Assembly (NCBI RefSeq): GCF_030273125.1
Contig: NC_081526.1
Coordinates: 34,128,025-34,192,024 of the forward strand
Reading direction: 5' to 3'
Origin: Centropristis striata
Lineage: Eukaryota; Chordata; Actinopteri; Perciformes; Serranidae
Length of the DNA stretch: 64,000 nucleotides
The notes under the pieces are model-generated. The model searched no databases, was not told where the DNA came from, and worked only from the letters and a program-made list of their open reading frames with translations. Both the position numbers and the translations under genes were made by a program. This document shows, in pieces, positions 24,901-39,900 of this stretch. How positions within the stretch are numbered: the stretch's first letter is position 1; each line of letters opens with the position of its first letter.

Positions 24901-27900
24901 AGGTTTTGTTTAATTACATTTAAATAAACTTGCCTTGGTCTGCCTTACAATGATTATATAAATGATTAGAATATGAACACTGCTCACCTCTGAACTTTTG
25001 ACCACACTCAGCCTAAAGCATGTTCTTAAATCATAAACAACATAACTACGTATTAATTAAAACCACATGGTTTTTATTCTGACCTCTGTCTGACGTTCAG
25101 GGCCAGGGCCGGGTGGTTGCGGCTTTTCAATTATATGCAAATTTAGTCAAGTGGTTACGTGAATAATGCAAACATTGACAGCAAATCCATGTGGCTGAGG
25201 TTGTCATGGCAACACATGCACGACTCTTCATAGCTTGAAGTAAGCTGAGGAGAGTCTGAGGACTGCTCATCATGTGCAGAGGCAGCCTCACTGTGACCTC
25301 TTGTCACGAAATCTTGTTTTTCCAGTGAAATTAATTTTATTTTGTTGGATTAGAAATTGCTAAGAGGAAAAAAAAGACAAGTCGATTAATAAACTCCAAC
25401 GTGCTCTGACATCCAAAAACATGACATTTTACTCATTTACTCTGGAATCTGAAATCAGCTTTCACATTTCACAAAAACAATAATCATAAAAGTGGAATCT
25501 CACATTCAGAAAGCTATCTACCTCCTAACGATTTCTCTTTGTTCAGAGTCTGTCTGTTGTCACGTTGGTTCATTTAATGACCATTTAGAAACACTTACAA
25601 AATACATCAACGTGCAGCACTTTGAGCATGCCTATTTCTCTTTCAGATGAGGAAATCATCTTCCGGAGCTGGGATGGAGACATTATGAAGCTCAACACAC
25701 ACAGCAACGAGACAGAACTGCTGCTGAAAAACACAACATTTGTAAGTGCTAACCACTGTCTTACTTAACCCCTTAAAACCCACCAGCTGGGTTTGAGTTA
25801 TGGTTTAGGCTTATACAAAAAAGATGTTTTGAACCAAAGTTTATAACAGAAAAACCCAAAGGTTATTATGAATGAGAACTTCCTTTCGTTTCAGAAATTA
25901 TTGCTAAAACACAACCTAAATTATATCTGTTCCAACTGGATGGGCGTTTGGAAGAAACCTGCCAACTTGAGCATCTATATGTTAACGACAAATTAATTGA
26001 TTAATCAGTATGCTTTTATCTATACTCCAGTATGGATGAAAACATGCACACATGTGCAAAATAAAACAGTACTATGCAAAAGCCTGTTTTGATAACGGAA
26101 GCTTTTATTTTGAAAGGATGAAGAGAGACTTCCTGTCGATGGTAAAACTAACTCAGTGAGGTGATAGTGTAAAGATAAAGTCAAGGAGTTCAATGTTTTA
26201 TGTTTTAGCCCCCGAAGAGGCAGGATATAATTATAATTGCAACTTTCAGTTTACCAAACTGTAGCTTTATGCAACTTAATTCTCAGCTTATTGGCTTATT
26301 GACGTACGGCCGCAGAACTGCTCAGAAATGCTCAGCGTGTTTCGCTTCAGTGATACTGATACGCAGTCAGAGATAAGATTAAATTAAAAAATACACAGTT
26401 CGGTTAAATTCAAAGAAATTAAAAAATTCTTAACGACCATAAATCTATCGTTGAACAATTATTCCCATCCCTAGTTCAGACAGACTAAAAGGTTTTTGTG
26501 ATTTAAAGTTGTAAAAAAGTTTTTTTTTAAAAACAACATACCAAAACAAAATGACACCAGGTTGAAAAATGATTTTTAAAAATTGCACGTAGTTGTATTG
26601 CATGATTTTCTGCTTCCTACATGTTGTTATGGCTTTGTTCCTGACGTTTCCTGTAACTTTTTACTGATCAAATGTTTTTGGAGTTGCATGAAGATAATGT
26701 TTATTTAGTAAGTGTATATCTGAAGCATTCATATTGTAGCTTTAGAAAGTTTAATAATAAATATTGATTTGTTGTTTAAAAAAAACTGTTATCCATCTCC
26801 TGTTCTTCCCATAGGCAACATTTAAGGCCTCAAAGTTTGCAGTTTCTCCAGATCTGAACTTTGTTCTTCTGGGATATGATGTCAAGCAGGTGAGAACCTC
26901 TTAATATTCTGCTTGCATGTATTCTGATGCTGGTGTTTGGCTAGGGGTTGTTAATATTGGAGGTTTACAGTTCATGAACTTAGATGGAGATGTGACCAAA
27001 ATGTAGAAAACCAGTGAGTCGGTGAGTTAAGACCAACATTGATCCAGCACAATCGTGCAAGCCTCAGCAATATGAGGAGACACTGACATGTTTTATTGAT
27101 CTGAATAAAACTGGAGGTTTAACTCAGACTAGGCTTCTGCCTAAAAGGAAATCTAAACATAGAGTGTCCCATCATACACTGTAGCAATTTTACCTGTAGC
27201 CATCTGTGAGGATATGGGTGTGTTGGTCTTAAAATGAGATGTGGTCAGTTGCATTGTAGTAGTGTAGTAATATCAATTTTAAGTTAGAGTACTCTCATTA
27301 ACAGACAGACTGACTGACTGACTGACACGCCTGCACACGCTTTCACACGCACATATGTATGAGGGGCATTTTATGCCAGTGAACTATACTAAAACACGTG
27401 TACAGCGCCTATGCAATGACATCAAACCTTGAATGTGCGCGTGTAAATTACATTCACTTTCAATGGACAGACGAGCGTCACGCAGACGCTGCACACGCGT
27501 TTTTGCACATACGTCTACGTGACGGGTGAACTATGCCTCAAATACGTGACATGAAGACCAGCGTGACTGTTAAATACAATTTTACATGATCGTGCCACGT
27601 GTGAACGTAGCGGACGCACAAATAATTATTTACTTTATGATGACGAATTTTAATTTTAAAAGCTCAGTTGGTAGAGCGGGTTGCCCCCCACAACCGAAGG
27701 GTTGGTGGTTCGATCCCTGACTATGGCAGCCTACATGTCGAAGTATCCTTGAGCAAGATACTGAACCCCAAATTGCTCCCGATGCTGCGTTCATCGGTGT
27801 GTGAATGAATTCCCAATGGTGGCAGGAGGCACCGTTTAGGGTAGTCTCTGCCACCAGTATGAATGTGTGTGTGAAACGGTGAATGAGTGCAGTCTGTAGT

Positions 27901-30900
27901 GTAAAGCGCTTTGAGTGGTCGCAAAGTGACTAGAAAAGCGATATATAAGTGCAGGTCCATTTACCAGGTCCAAGTATCTACGTTTTTTTTTTTTCATTTT
28001 TTAAAGTGAAGTAGTTACGAGGATGACATAGCTACCAGAAGACATAGTCATGTCTTGGTTAAGTAAAAAACTGACAAACTGAAGTCAATGGACGCATTTC
28101 TTTGTGCATTATACTTTTATTCCCTCACACCTTGCTTGTCACTTCCGCCTTCATAATTACTGCTGTTATGGGAGGTTGCTGCCAAAAATCCATGTTAATA
28201 TAGCAGCCACCCAAATGGAGCCAATGTGGATCGAACATTGAAAATATAATGTATTCAAGCCAATCAAAGGTTTTTGAAGCACTTAGAAACTTATTCCCCC
28301 ATGTTCTTGACATGATGACATGATTCCCCCGATTCTCCATGTGGTCATGGAGACCATACAACAAAAAAACCCCTGATCTATTATTTGAATGTAATGAATG
28401 TCAAATTTCCTTACACTCTAGCTAAAAGCTAAAAATGTAAACTATTAAAAACATTATGTTGTTATTGCATTTTCTGGTCAGTTTTTCCAAAGCTATGTTT
28501 TCTTGGGCTTTAGTTTAATAAAAAAAAAGCAGCTTCTTAAATTAGGCACACACAGCTGTTCAACTTGATGTTTCTAATGAAGCATGGAGCAGGCTTGAAA
28601 AGAGTGTTCACAAAATCATACTTGATTGCCAAAACGTTCAGTGGAATCAACAGAAAAATACAAAATGTTCCACATTTCTTTTCTTTTTTTCTTTTTTTTT
28701 TTTTTTTTTACCATCAATGCAAAACACAGCTCAAACAAGTGGAGCTCCCTGAATGTCTCAGTCCTTGGAGGGCCTTGGATGCTTCACAGTGAGAGCACAA
28801 TGACAAGTGGCACAGGGGACGAACACAATAATACCTGTTCACTGCAATCCAGCAGAACAGCCAACATTATGACAAGTTTGTCATTTCTGTCTCCCCCTTT
28901 TCTTATTTTCATTTAGCACAAAAAGAAAAAACATAATCAATTCTGGGAAAAGCTGATGTGAACATGAACACCCTGCATATGGACTCCTAACTGTGAATTA
29001 AAATAGTATATCAACTTTTTTTTTTTTTAAATGCTATTATCTCACAATTATAAATTATCATTTGTGTTAAAGGTGTCTATCTATGTATTTTATTACACCA
29101 AGTCATCTTTTTATTGGGTCTGATGAAACATCCAATTACACACACTGACATTGTAATCCACATTGTGCCTAATATTGAGAGCAGCATCACTTATCACCAT
29201 CAGATTCAAACAGTAAAACACCAGAGAGCTCAGAGGCTTAGAGATGTGGCTCTGTTAGAACTCCATGATAAGTCATGCTGCAGACCTCTAAGAACTTTTG
29301 CTGACTTTTTTATTTTAGTCAGTTTAAAGCTACATCCATACATCCATTGGGGCCAACCGATTCATGATATGTTGTCCAGAGTTGGCCGAAATACACTCCA
29401 AAGTTAGACAAAATTTAACTGAGGGAAAAACTGACACGGCCATTGTCAAAGGGATCAATCAAGATATCTGAATGAAAATGTGGTAGCCTTTTACAGACAT
29501 GCCCACTTTATGCAAATCCAATTAAGTTTGGGGCAAAAACCATGCAGTTTTTATTATGAAGGCCCATTGCATTTGAATATTCCTGCATACCGAGGTCCCT
29601 AAAAAGTCTTGGAATTACATACATTGGGTATCATAAATGGTAAATTGGGTGCACTTATATAGCGCTTTTATCTAAAGCGCTTTACACTACACACTACGCT
29701 CATTTAGCCATTCACACACACATTCATACTGGTGGCTGAGGCTACCAGTATGCCCAATGGTGCCACCTGCCACCATTGGGAATGAACGCAGCATTGGGAG
29801 CAATTTGGGGTTCTTGCTCAAGGATACTTCGACATGTAGTCGGGGATCGAACCACCAACCTTCCGGTTACTAGACGAAAGCTCTACTAACTGAGCCACAG
29901 CCACCCTGATACAAGATATCATTGGAAAGCTGAGATTTTGAAATTAGCCAAATTTGATGTTTTAAAAAAAACTTGAGCTCAGTGTATAAAATTACCTCTC
30001 AGATAATCACAGCCTCATGAAACTTTACAACCACATAGAGACCCAGAGCATTCAGTGGATGTATGGCTCCCCTAGCTATACTGACAATTAGAGGTTTTCT
30101 TAGCAGTTTCTAGAACAGAAGTGCTCGCCAAAAATGCAATTCTTGCAGAAATCTTAAAATATTACTGCATGCATTTTTCTATGTTTCTCTTGGTGTCTTA
30201 ATGTGGTGCTTGGAGGAATTTTAGACCATCTTTATCAATTCTGGAGTAAAAATAAAACAAAGAAGCAAAATTTAGCACCAAAACTGTCTAACAAATGGTA
30301 CCAACCCAACATTTTCTGAAACAACCTATGGGACATAATTGAGCAGGGGAATGGTCTTTATATACACAAAAATAATGTTCTAAACCCTGATATAGTTTAA
30401 TTAATTGCTTAATTAAGCTGCATCTCAAGTTAATCTTCAGGTTCCCAGCCTTCAGATGATTTCATATGACATCTAGTGTTGACCTGCTGTCTCCCAACCT
30501 CTATTAAAGGAGGCAAAGCATCAAGGGGTTAAACTAACCATCTGAAACCAGCCAAATCTCAGGGGTGAGGTTCAGCTGGCTTTTGAGACAAGCTGGCAAC
30601 AAACAGACAATAACTGCATCACTGCACCAGAGTGTCTTGGATGGGGCTGGATGCCACTCTTGGCTCCCGGCAGGTCAGGCCAAGTGCCCACTACACAACA
30701 GAGACTTCATAAAGCCATCAGAGATTTACTTTCTATGTTTGTGGGTCATGATCACCCCCTGCTGCCTCCTAATCTTCCTAACTAAGTTTGGGACATTATC
30801 ACATATGTGTAAACTATACTCCCTTTGCTGGGTCACAGCTGCTAGGCCTGTCAAGCTTCAAGCACAGCATTTATGCAGTTAACAATGATAGTGGTGGCAG

Positions 30901-33900
30901 ATTTACGACTCAAAGTCAATGGAACAATGGGCTTTCGATTTTCTACAAGAAAACAAAAGCAGGCTTCTCATTTTGAGGCACCCTGCATAAATGACACCAA
31001 CCAACCCAAGTCTTTCACCCCTGTCATCTAGAATTAGTTGTTTTTTTACCCAAAGCTTTAATGGTAACCAAGTGGTTTTGGTGCCTAACTCGCAAACATC
31101 ACATTTGCAATTAAGTTTCGTGTGTGGAGCATTCTACTGATTGTGTCAGAAGCCTGCAATGAGCTGGTCATGTGTGGTTGTAAAAGTGCTTATGCAAGAA
31201 GTCACACTGGAACTGCTCATCTTTGCAGTTGTAAATGTAACATAATACAAGTGAAGCTAATAAAGTGCAATCAAATTTACGCATGTTATCCATTTTTCAG
31301 AATACACCGTTGTTAACGTATGTCCAAGCTGGAAACTATGTGAATTCATTGCCAACATGAACATATCTATTTGATCTTGGATCAGATAATCATCTAGTGA
31401 TATTCTCAAAGCTTTAATGCATTCCTTAATCCAGAAAATATATCATCTGAAATTAGATTGACCTTCTAAGTGGCTTGGAAGAAATATTGGTTCTCATAGA
31501 TTTTATATGGCATCTCGATGAAGTGGTTCACATCAAAAATTGAAAGTTACGGTAATGGAGAGCATGTGGAACAAACTTGGTACTTTTGTCCGGCGTGTCC
31601 CGATAATATCGCTAAGCCGCCTGACTTAATGTGTTGCAGTGTCACGTGTTTGCAGCATTTTTAAAGAACAGTTGTCACCTTATACAAAGAAAGTAGGAAA
31701 AAATATTGGAAATTAACAACTTTAACAAGTTTTGCAGAAACATAAAATGGCAACATTTATTCTGGTGACTGGGTAGATTAACTACAGCATTAAAAACAAC
31801 CCAGATCGGGGTGGTTGGACAGGTTAAACAGACACAGGACTTTTACCCAGGAGATCTGTCCAGAAGACTTCAAAAGGGGAACTTCAAGTTCTTCTTTGAG
31901 CATCCGATCAACCTTGACTACAACCATTGCTGCAGTCAACTACATTTTCGGGATCAGGATCTGTTTGAGTGGAGCGACTGTGGACTTTTCCATCAAGAAC
32001 GATACACGTTTCTCACCCTGGTCATTCGTCAACAGAAGATATGACAAAATGCCGCATCCATCTTGGCTGGCAATGAGAAATTGGGGATTTGAGCAGCCTT
32101 TGGGTACAACTTAGGGTACAATCTTTGTTTACTTTTCTTAGGTTAAAGTGTGATTGTAAGAGACATCTTCTCAACAGTATAATCCATTAGAGGTGCGGTT
32201 TAAATCACCTCCTATTTGAGATCCCAACTAGCCTGGGTATACCCAGACTGCCTTGCGCGCTCAAATTTAATTTCGAACCTCCAGACGGTCTGGAAACTAG
32301 AGAGAGATCTTAGCCCTGTTTTAGGGATCCAATCACAGAGCGGGGAGGGACGGTGAGACGATGACGCGTACTACTCGGCACTTGGAAGCTTTCCGGATCC
32401 AACATGGCTGCTGCAGCCGCGAAACTCTCTATAGCTGCAGATGGTGTTTTAAATAGTTTAGAGCGAAAGTTGAAAGGCGAAAGGTCTCTCGGCGGCTCCG
32501 CTGAGATCACCGGCATTATGGTAGCGGGGCTATTAGCGTCGCTAGCGGCTATTAGCGCCACTAGCGGCTAATAGCTATTAGCGTCGCTAGCGGCTAATAG
32601 CCCCGCTACCGCGGACAGCGGAGCCGCCGAGAGGCCCGCAGCAGCTTGTTTATTGCCCATAAAATCAGTGGATGTGTGTGGCAGAATGACATGAGGGGGA
32701 ATAAAGCGTGAAAATAATTAATCTTGCAGAAAGCGAGAACTGGAGGAGCAAAGCAGCAAACAACACTCTCTCACAGACACACACACAACAAACATCCATC
32801 TCTGTTGCTCTACTACGTCATCTGGTATAACTGATGTGATTGGCTAAGAGCTACCTACAGACGCTTTAATAGACATTCTAAGCGTCCAATAAACGGCTCT
32901 GGAGGATCGTAAACCACACCTCCTCTACGGAGAAATAAACAGCAGGTGTCCAGACCTAATCTCCAATGAGATTTGGTCTGGTGTTAGCCAGGCTAGATCC
33001 CAACCATGAGAAAGACACAACTCTCTGGATAATTGTATAAGGAGATTGATAATAGAACAGTTCATTTTCTTTGAGTTAATGTAAAACTGTTCACACAATG
33101 AGCTGTTAAAAACTATATATTTGTGCAGAATAACATGACTTTATGCTGCTACACCTTTAAAGCTCCTGCATTATTATAATCATAAGTTATTATGAGTTTG
33201 TACTGTATATTTAAAATTCTTAAATTAGAATTGGCTCCCATAAAAAAACGCTGATGCATACTTTTCATTTCAGTCATTTGAATTATATCTGCCTGAGAAA
33301 CATACAAAGAGGAAAAGTGTTCCACCAGAATCCGCTCACAACAATGGAAAGAGCTGAAATAGAGAAAATGTAAAGTGCTGTGGATCAGCAGCCGAGCAGC
33401 AGAGCTGATGGTTCTGATAATCGTATCCCAGCACATTCCCTCAGCACACACAAACAATCCTCCATCCCATCGTCAACACTCTGTAAACAGCATGTTAAAT
33501 GGTGAAGCAGGCCGGGAGTGGCTGGGCCACAAAGCTCTCTGTTTGTTTTGTGGTATTGCCATTTTAGAGGAAGACATGCTGGGAGTACTGGGAGCTCACA
33601 GTGCTAAGCTTTAATAAGAACACCACTCAGCTGGGATTCATTAGTTTTAGTTTTTTGGAATGAAGGAAACACAATAAAACATATGCATTAATATTACTAT
33701 TTTTATTAAAAATGTATTCATGTTTCATGCTTGCTATGGCTGCTGTGAGTGGTTAAACAAGCCTTTTGTGCAGCATACTAACAGCCAGAAATAAACAGTA
33801 AGCTTAGCTCCTCCCCTGACCTGCAACTGTCCAATCATAGTTTGGCAACTACAACTCATCACAGCAGACCCGTAAAGTTTCCATAGTAACAAACATAAGC

Positions 33901-36900
33901 AAGCCCCAAGTCTTCAGTCAAGTCAAGTCAAGTCAGGTGGAGTCCTTAGTTAAGACAAGTCCCAAAACATTTTAAAATATGATCAAAGTTGAAATGTAAC
34001 TTAAGTCAGAGATTGAGTATCGACGTGATTTGCAGAAACATAATGTTACAATTCCAACATTTCATGTTATCAATGGGGTCAAATGGTAATATCAGTTGTA
34101 ATCTGGCAAGAGTCAGCTTGCTTCTGAGATGTGACACTTGCAATATCTAAATGAACGATGTTGAATATTTTTAATATTTAAACTGAAAACATAAAGAATA
34201 CACACAGACGATGCATTTGAGCCATGTGCATGAATCATGTCTCGTCATGAGTCTTTAACAAAGCACCACTTGCTGACTCTGCTGACTCTGTCTGGCTGCA
34301 AAAAAAACACCTTACATTATGTTTCTTTGCAGATCTTCTTTAACACTGTTAAGAAACAATGTTTAAATGCAGAAAGGATCGAGCACAATTCTTTACCTGC
34401 TTCTCTGTAATCAGAACAGCTCACCGTGTGATCTCTGAGAGAGCCTCTCCCTTACACATGGAAGCTAACAAATGCCCTCTCGATGCTGCAATGTTAATGA
34501 GTTTTCCAGGATTGTGTGCACAGCCTGTTTCTATCTTTAGATCCACACCTTGGAGGCCACAGTCCCTTATCTCTGCTGCATGGCTGGATCACATATCTCC
34601 ACTGTGATGAGATTAACACAAAGGACACAAAGAGTTGCTGATAGACTTGATGTAGGACAGAGAGAATGGTGATTATTTAGTATAATATGCTGGTACAGCT
34701 GCAGTGCTGCAGTAAGCAATCTCAATAGCACCAAAACAATAAATAAAGAAGATGAAGGTAAAAATGTCACCCCAAATGCACACGTTCTTTTTGTGGCATC
34801 ACATTTTGAAGTTGCCATTTAAAGTCATGAGACAGCCAGCAGGATTGCTTTTATTGAAATGTTTACTGTGTGAATCTGGGTTTGTTTCACATCATTCAGA
34901 GTCTGTATGAAGTACACAAATAGAGTGGAATCAACTCATACAAAGAACTGAGATATTACACCAGCTTTAAATAACAATCGCACGTTCAAACCAGGCAAGA
35001 TCAGTAATATAGCAGCAAACAGCTATGCTATTTACAGCAATAAACATTCCACCACTTACCATGGATATGAAGAATGGTAAAGAAGTGATTTGTTTAAAAT
35101 ATAAATGATTCATCTGTTGTTGCAGGTGATCAGTGTCCCAGCTGTTAGTGTAAAAGTTATTAGATAAAAGTTCATAAAGATAACAATGGGCTTCCTTCAC
35201 CAATATCTTCCTGAGAGTTTTCTTAATTATCTTCTTAACAAAAGACTACATCAGATTCGTGAAGGTTAACCTGTCATGTAATCATTGTAACTGTGTCTAG
35301 CTGTGCTAGTCTTGTCAGGATCTTTTTTGACCAGTAGTTATAGTTTTTTAATCCAGCCCTGGTCTTTTTCCTAACCATCACCAAGTCATTATGGTGCTTG
35401 ATTTCATAATGTTAACCTCATGTTTAAAACACTTTCTGGTGGCAGGGGATTAACATTTATACACGTGGTTAACATTTGGGTTTTTATTTCAGTACATCAT
35501 GATGATGATGATGAGGATGATAATGATGTGTGACATTCTGTGGTTTCATAATGTGTAGTTCCATTCATATGATTAATCGCTTTTAATCACATTTTTTTGT
35601 CTTAAAAATGCATATTTATCTCAGAGGTACCCATATAACCATGGAATACATTTTTATCCAGATATTTTGAGATGAGTGGGAGACGTTGAATTCAAATTCT
35701 TCGAATTCTTGATTTCAGGTCAAAGTGACATTAATTCAGCTAACATAGTGCAGTGTCACATAAATAAAGCAGCCACACAATATAATCCAACCTGGTATCA
35801 CAGAAATCCGTGAAATAGCCACGGATTTGCTTAACTCAAAATCCGTGGAATAGCCACGGAATCACTCAAATTTCCGTGAAATTGACACGGATTTCGCTAC
35901 AATGCAAGTTAATGAGTCATATCCCAACCTGGTATTTGTTCCTATTGGTTTGTTCCAAGTCACGTGACTTTCAAGGTTCCGGCGGTCAGAACAAAAAAAC
36001 ATGGCGGACAGTTCTCTCATTTTTAGTGAAAAAATCAATATTTTGACTGAGTTTCTGCATAAAAATGGATTTTGATTACATTTCTAGCGAGAAATATATG
36101 TTTTATTTTCTAAATATTCACTCAGTGGATGTACATAATCACTTTGTGGCGAAGATCTCGCCAGAAAAAGACGATCCGCTGTGTTTTATTTTGAAATCTG
36201 TTTTATTTTGTAATCTACCGGATGTGCTGTGCGATCCTACCGGATGTGGTGCGATCTCATTGAATCGCGTTTCACTGTAAATGGTCCGGACTCTGCTCTC
36301 CTGTTTTAGTTAAAATATCTTCATGAAACAAACATTTTGTCTTTTTTTTTTTTAGCATTTTAGCACTTTTTTCTTCGCCACAAAGTGATTATGTACATTC
36401 ACTGAGTGAATATTTAGAAAATAAAACATATATTTCTCGCTAGAAATGTGATCAAAATTTGAGTGATTCCGTGGCTATTTCACGGATTTCTGTGAGACCA
36501 TGTTGATATAATCCCAGCAGCAAAACATACATGGGAAAACACTCGGAATATAAACATATAGGAGATAGAGTTGCAGCAATGTTATTGAGTACAAAAAGAC
36601 AGAAGCATACAGGCCCAACCTGACCTGTTGTGGATGAGGAGACTAACTGTCCCTGTTACATCATGCAATGAAAACGCTACATCTGGATTACTGGAATAAT
36701 CAGGTTAACAACGTTCCTGTAAACTCAGCCTGCGGCTCCTTGATAATTGAAGTACTTCTTGCATCAGTTGAGTTCTGTATCAGCTCTAAATGATTTATTC
36801 TGCACAGTCAGTCCCGCGGTGCGTCTGAGGTGACGACACATACTGTAGACCTAATTAATCATTAGTTTATTTGAATGTAATCAGTGATTACATTTCACAG

Positions 36901-39900
36901 CTCTCCTGCTCCCTTCAGACTGCACGTCTTCTATCGACGATACAGTCGCCCTACATACATCTCATATACATACATTAAAGCATTGCAGTGATCATATTGC
37001 ATTTATTTATGCTACTAATGATAAAATATACTCACAAGTACATTATGTGATAATCCTCGTCACTTTAACTGAAATTAATGCAGATGAGTGCATTACCGTG
37101 TTTGTAGAGGAACTATTAGAGATTGAAATCAACATTAATATAGAAAATGTCTGCTTAAAAGGTTAATTCTCATATTAATTTGATTTATTTTATTATCTGC
37201 ATAAAACTCATTGTCGCGATCCATTAAGTCCCATTACTTCCACCTGTCTGCTCTGGAGGACTACACTTCCATGCTGACTGTATGCTGTGCATTATATAAC
37301 TAACTATATAATGGTGCAGTCATTAGTTTGCACAACTCTGCCAGGTACTGAGAATATCCTGCACAGCAAAGCTCTGATCATAAACTCCACTCAGACAACA
37401 AACATTCATCTTGCAGACAGACCTGACAAAGCATGAAGTCTGATTTTTTACACATCCGCATCATGCTGTAGTTATTTCTTCATCGTTTTGATCCATTTTT
37501 GACGATACATTCACAGCAAAATCAGTTTATTTTGGGTTCACACTGCTGTATTAGTGGCAGTCAGCAAAGCCCCGAACAACCTGAACTTCACTCAGAAAAC
37601 AGGCGTTTTAAAAGTTGTTTGCTCGTCATCTTGCAGACAGAACTGAAAAAGGCATGAATTCTCACTTTTTACACATCAGCATCATGTTGTACTTATTTCA
37701 GCACACTTTTGATCCATTTATTGCAATCAAATCACATTGAAATCAGTTCATTTTGGGTACATGCTGCTGTACAAAGTCAGTGCTGTACCGGCAGCCATGC
37801 AGACACATTATTCACTGAGCTGTCTGCACCTCCAGACATGATTTCCACAACAGGTACAAAGCAGCAGTTGTGGTTATTTCAGCCATTGCTGATGACAGAA
37901 AGTGATGTTGTTGACACTACTACAACTAACAAGACTGGTCTCCCTTCCAAAACAACAATATATTGTACAGGCAGCAAAATACGACTCACATTTACTTTAC
38001 GACTGTCCTCCACCACCATCTTGCTGACGTAGTAGTAAGACTAGTAAGACTATCTCTCCACTCCGTTAAATATTTCATATGTACCGGGAATGACCCCCCT
38101 GCTTGTCAGGGTGTGTCAGGGGTCGGCAACCTTTATCGGTGGACGGTATTTATGGTGGACGAAAAAAAGGAAAAAATGTCGGAATGGAGACGCAAGTCTT
38201 ATGTTAAGCCTCACAATGACAATAAAACAGCCTACTAAGTCAATACTAGCCTACCATCTTTACTTAAAGTTTAAAATGAGCATTTATCATTATGATTTTG
38301 TCAGAAATCAGTGAGAACCAAACTGCAAATGAGAGGCTTGACACTTGACAAGACATTTTGTAAGTTATGATGCACCTTTAAGTTGACCAAAACGTTTTTA
38401 AAAAGTGTTTCAATGCCATATATAAGCTGCACAATTGAATACTAATTGCTTTGGGTCTACACCAATTTTAAATACAAATTTAAATGTAGACAAATAACCG
38501 TTTCATTTCATATAAATGTTCATATAAACCGTTTCATTTCATAATAATGATCAATGGCGATGCTGAGTTTAAATGGCGGATGACACATTTGGGAAGGGAG
38601 GTGGATGCGTTGAACAAATGGCGGAATTTCAGCCAGGAGAACGTAGGGTTACTTGTAACCGTGGTTCTCTGAGTAGAGAGACTATCTCTCCAGCTACTAG
38701 AGTGCTATGGTCAATCAAAATATCAGTGTTTGCACGCCCACACAGGTGCCTTATAGGTATCTGTTGGTGTATCTTCAATAAATTACCACATACCCCAGGG
38801 GTAGGCAACATGTGGCTCTTCAGGCCATCTGCAGTGGCTCCCTGTGGCTGTGAACAAAACATTTATATGAAATGAAATGGTTATTTGTCTACATTTAAAT
38901 TTGTATTTAACATTGGTGTGGACCCAAAGCAATTAGTATTCAATTGTGCAGCTTATATATGGCATTGAAACACTTTTTAAAAACGTTTGGGTCAACTTAA
39001 ATGTGCATCATAACTTACAAAATGTCAAGTGTCAAGCCTCTCATTTGCAGTTTGGTTCTCACTGCTTTCTAACAAAAACATGATGATAAATGCTAATTTT
39101 AAACAAAAAGTAAAGCTGGTAGGCTAGTATTGACTTAGTAGGTTGTTTTATTGTCATTGTGAGGCTTAACATAAGATTTGTGGCTCCATTCTGACATTTT
39201 TTCCCTTTTTTCATCCACCAGTGGCTCTTTTCCCCATAAAGGTTGCCTGACAAGCAGGGGGTCATTCCTGGTACATATGAAATATTTAATGGAGTGGAGA
39301 GATAGTCTTGAGAGTTTATGTAACTTTCGTGGCTCACGTCGCCCTCATAACTACATTTATTTACTGTTTAAACTGTCTATTATAATGCCTTACCAGGACG
39401 TTTTTTGTCATAAACCTAGGTCAGCAGTTTTGTAGCAAAATTCACAGAAACTGCAGCCTTTTTTACATCTGCAAACCGTACATATATCATGTATAACGTA
39501 TGTATAATGACATGCTATTTGTAAAAAGGTTCCGCTCTGTACTGTACTGTAACTAGCCATGAAACACTTGTATGTGTCGCTATGGGTAGTGTTGACAAAT
39601 GGTCTATTCTGTTGTTTAAGTTGGAGATCTTGATGGAATAAACACAAATGTGCACTGTAAAAAATGTTTGTAGAAATTACAGTAAAACACTTTCAAATTG
39701 CATTAAAAATAGGTCGTAAAATTAAACATTGTACATCACCGTAGTAGATAGTTTTAATTACTGTAAATCAAAGAATAGCATAAAACTTTAAATTCTACTG
39801 TCATAAACTGTAAAAACACACAGTTTTGCTGCAAAAATATAACATTTTCATGTCAAATTAATGGAGAAATACCACGATGAAACAATTATCCAAAAAGTAA

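Larger units (their letters stand above)
32229..32995 (+). mobile_element. TAGCCTGG transposon with 9-bp TSD, helicase-deleted copy
   Basis: Left end TAGCCTGGGTATACCCAGAC, right end GTTAGCCAGGCTA. It is flanked by a perfect 9-bp duplication GATCCCAAC. It retains the RecQ-like start region (ATG at 32404, MAAAAAKLS...VLNSLERK). The helicase motifs are replaced by a GC-rich palindrome (32483-32634). Ends, duplication and internal gene piece match the copy at 43901. Confidence 0.85.

Noticed and set aside
27661..27735. tRNA gene
   Set aside because: A and B boxes are present, but the sequence continues into a conserved 230-bp body shared with 29634 and 58134; it is a SINE head.
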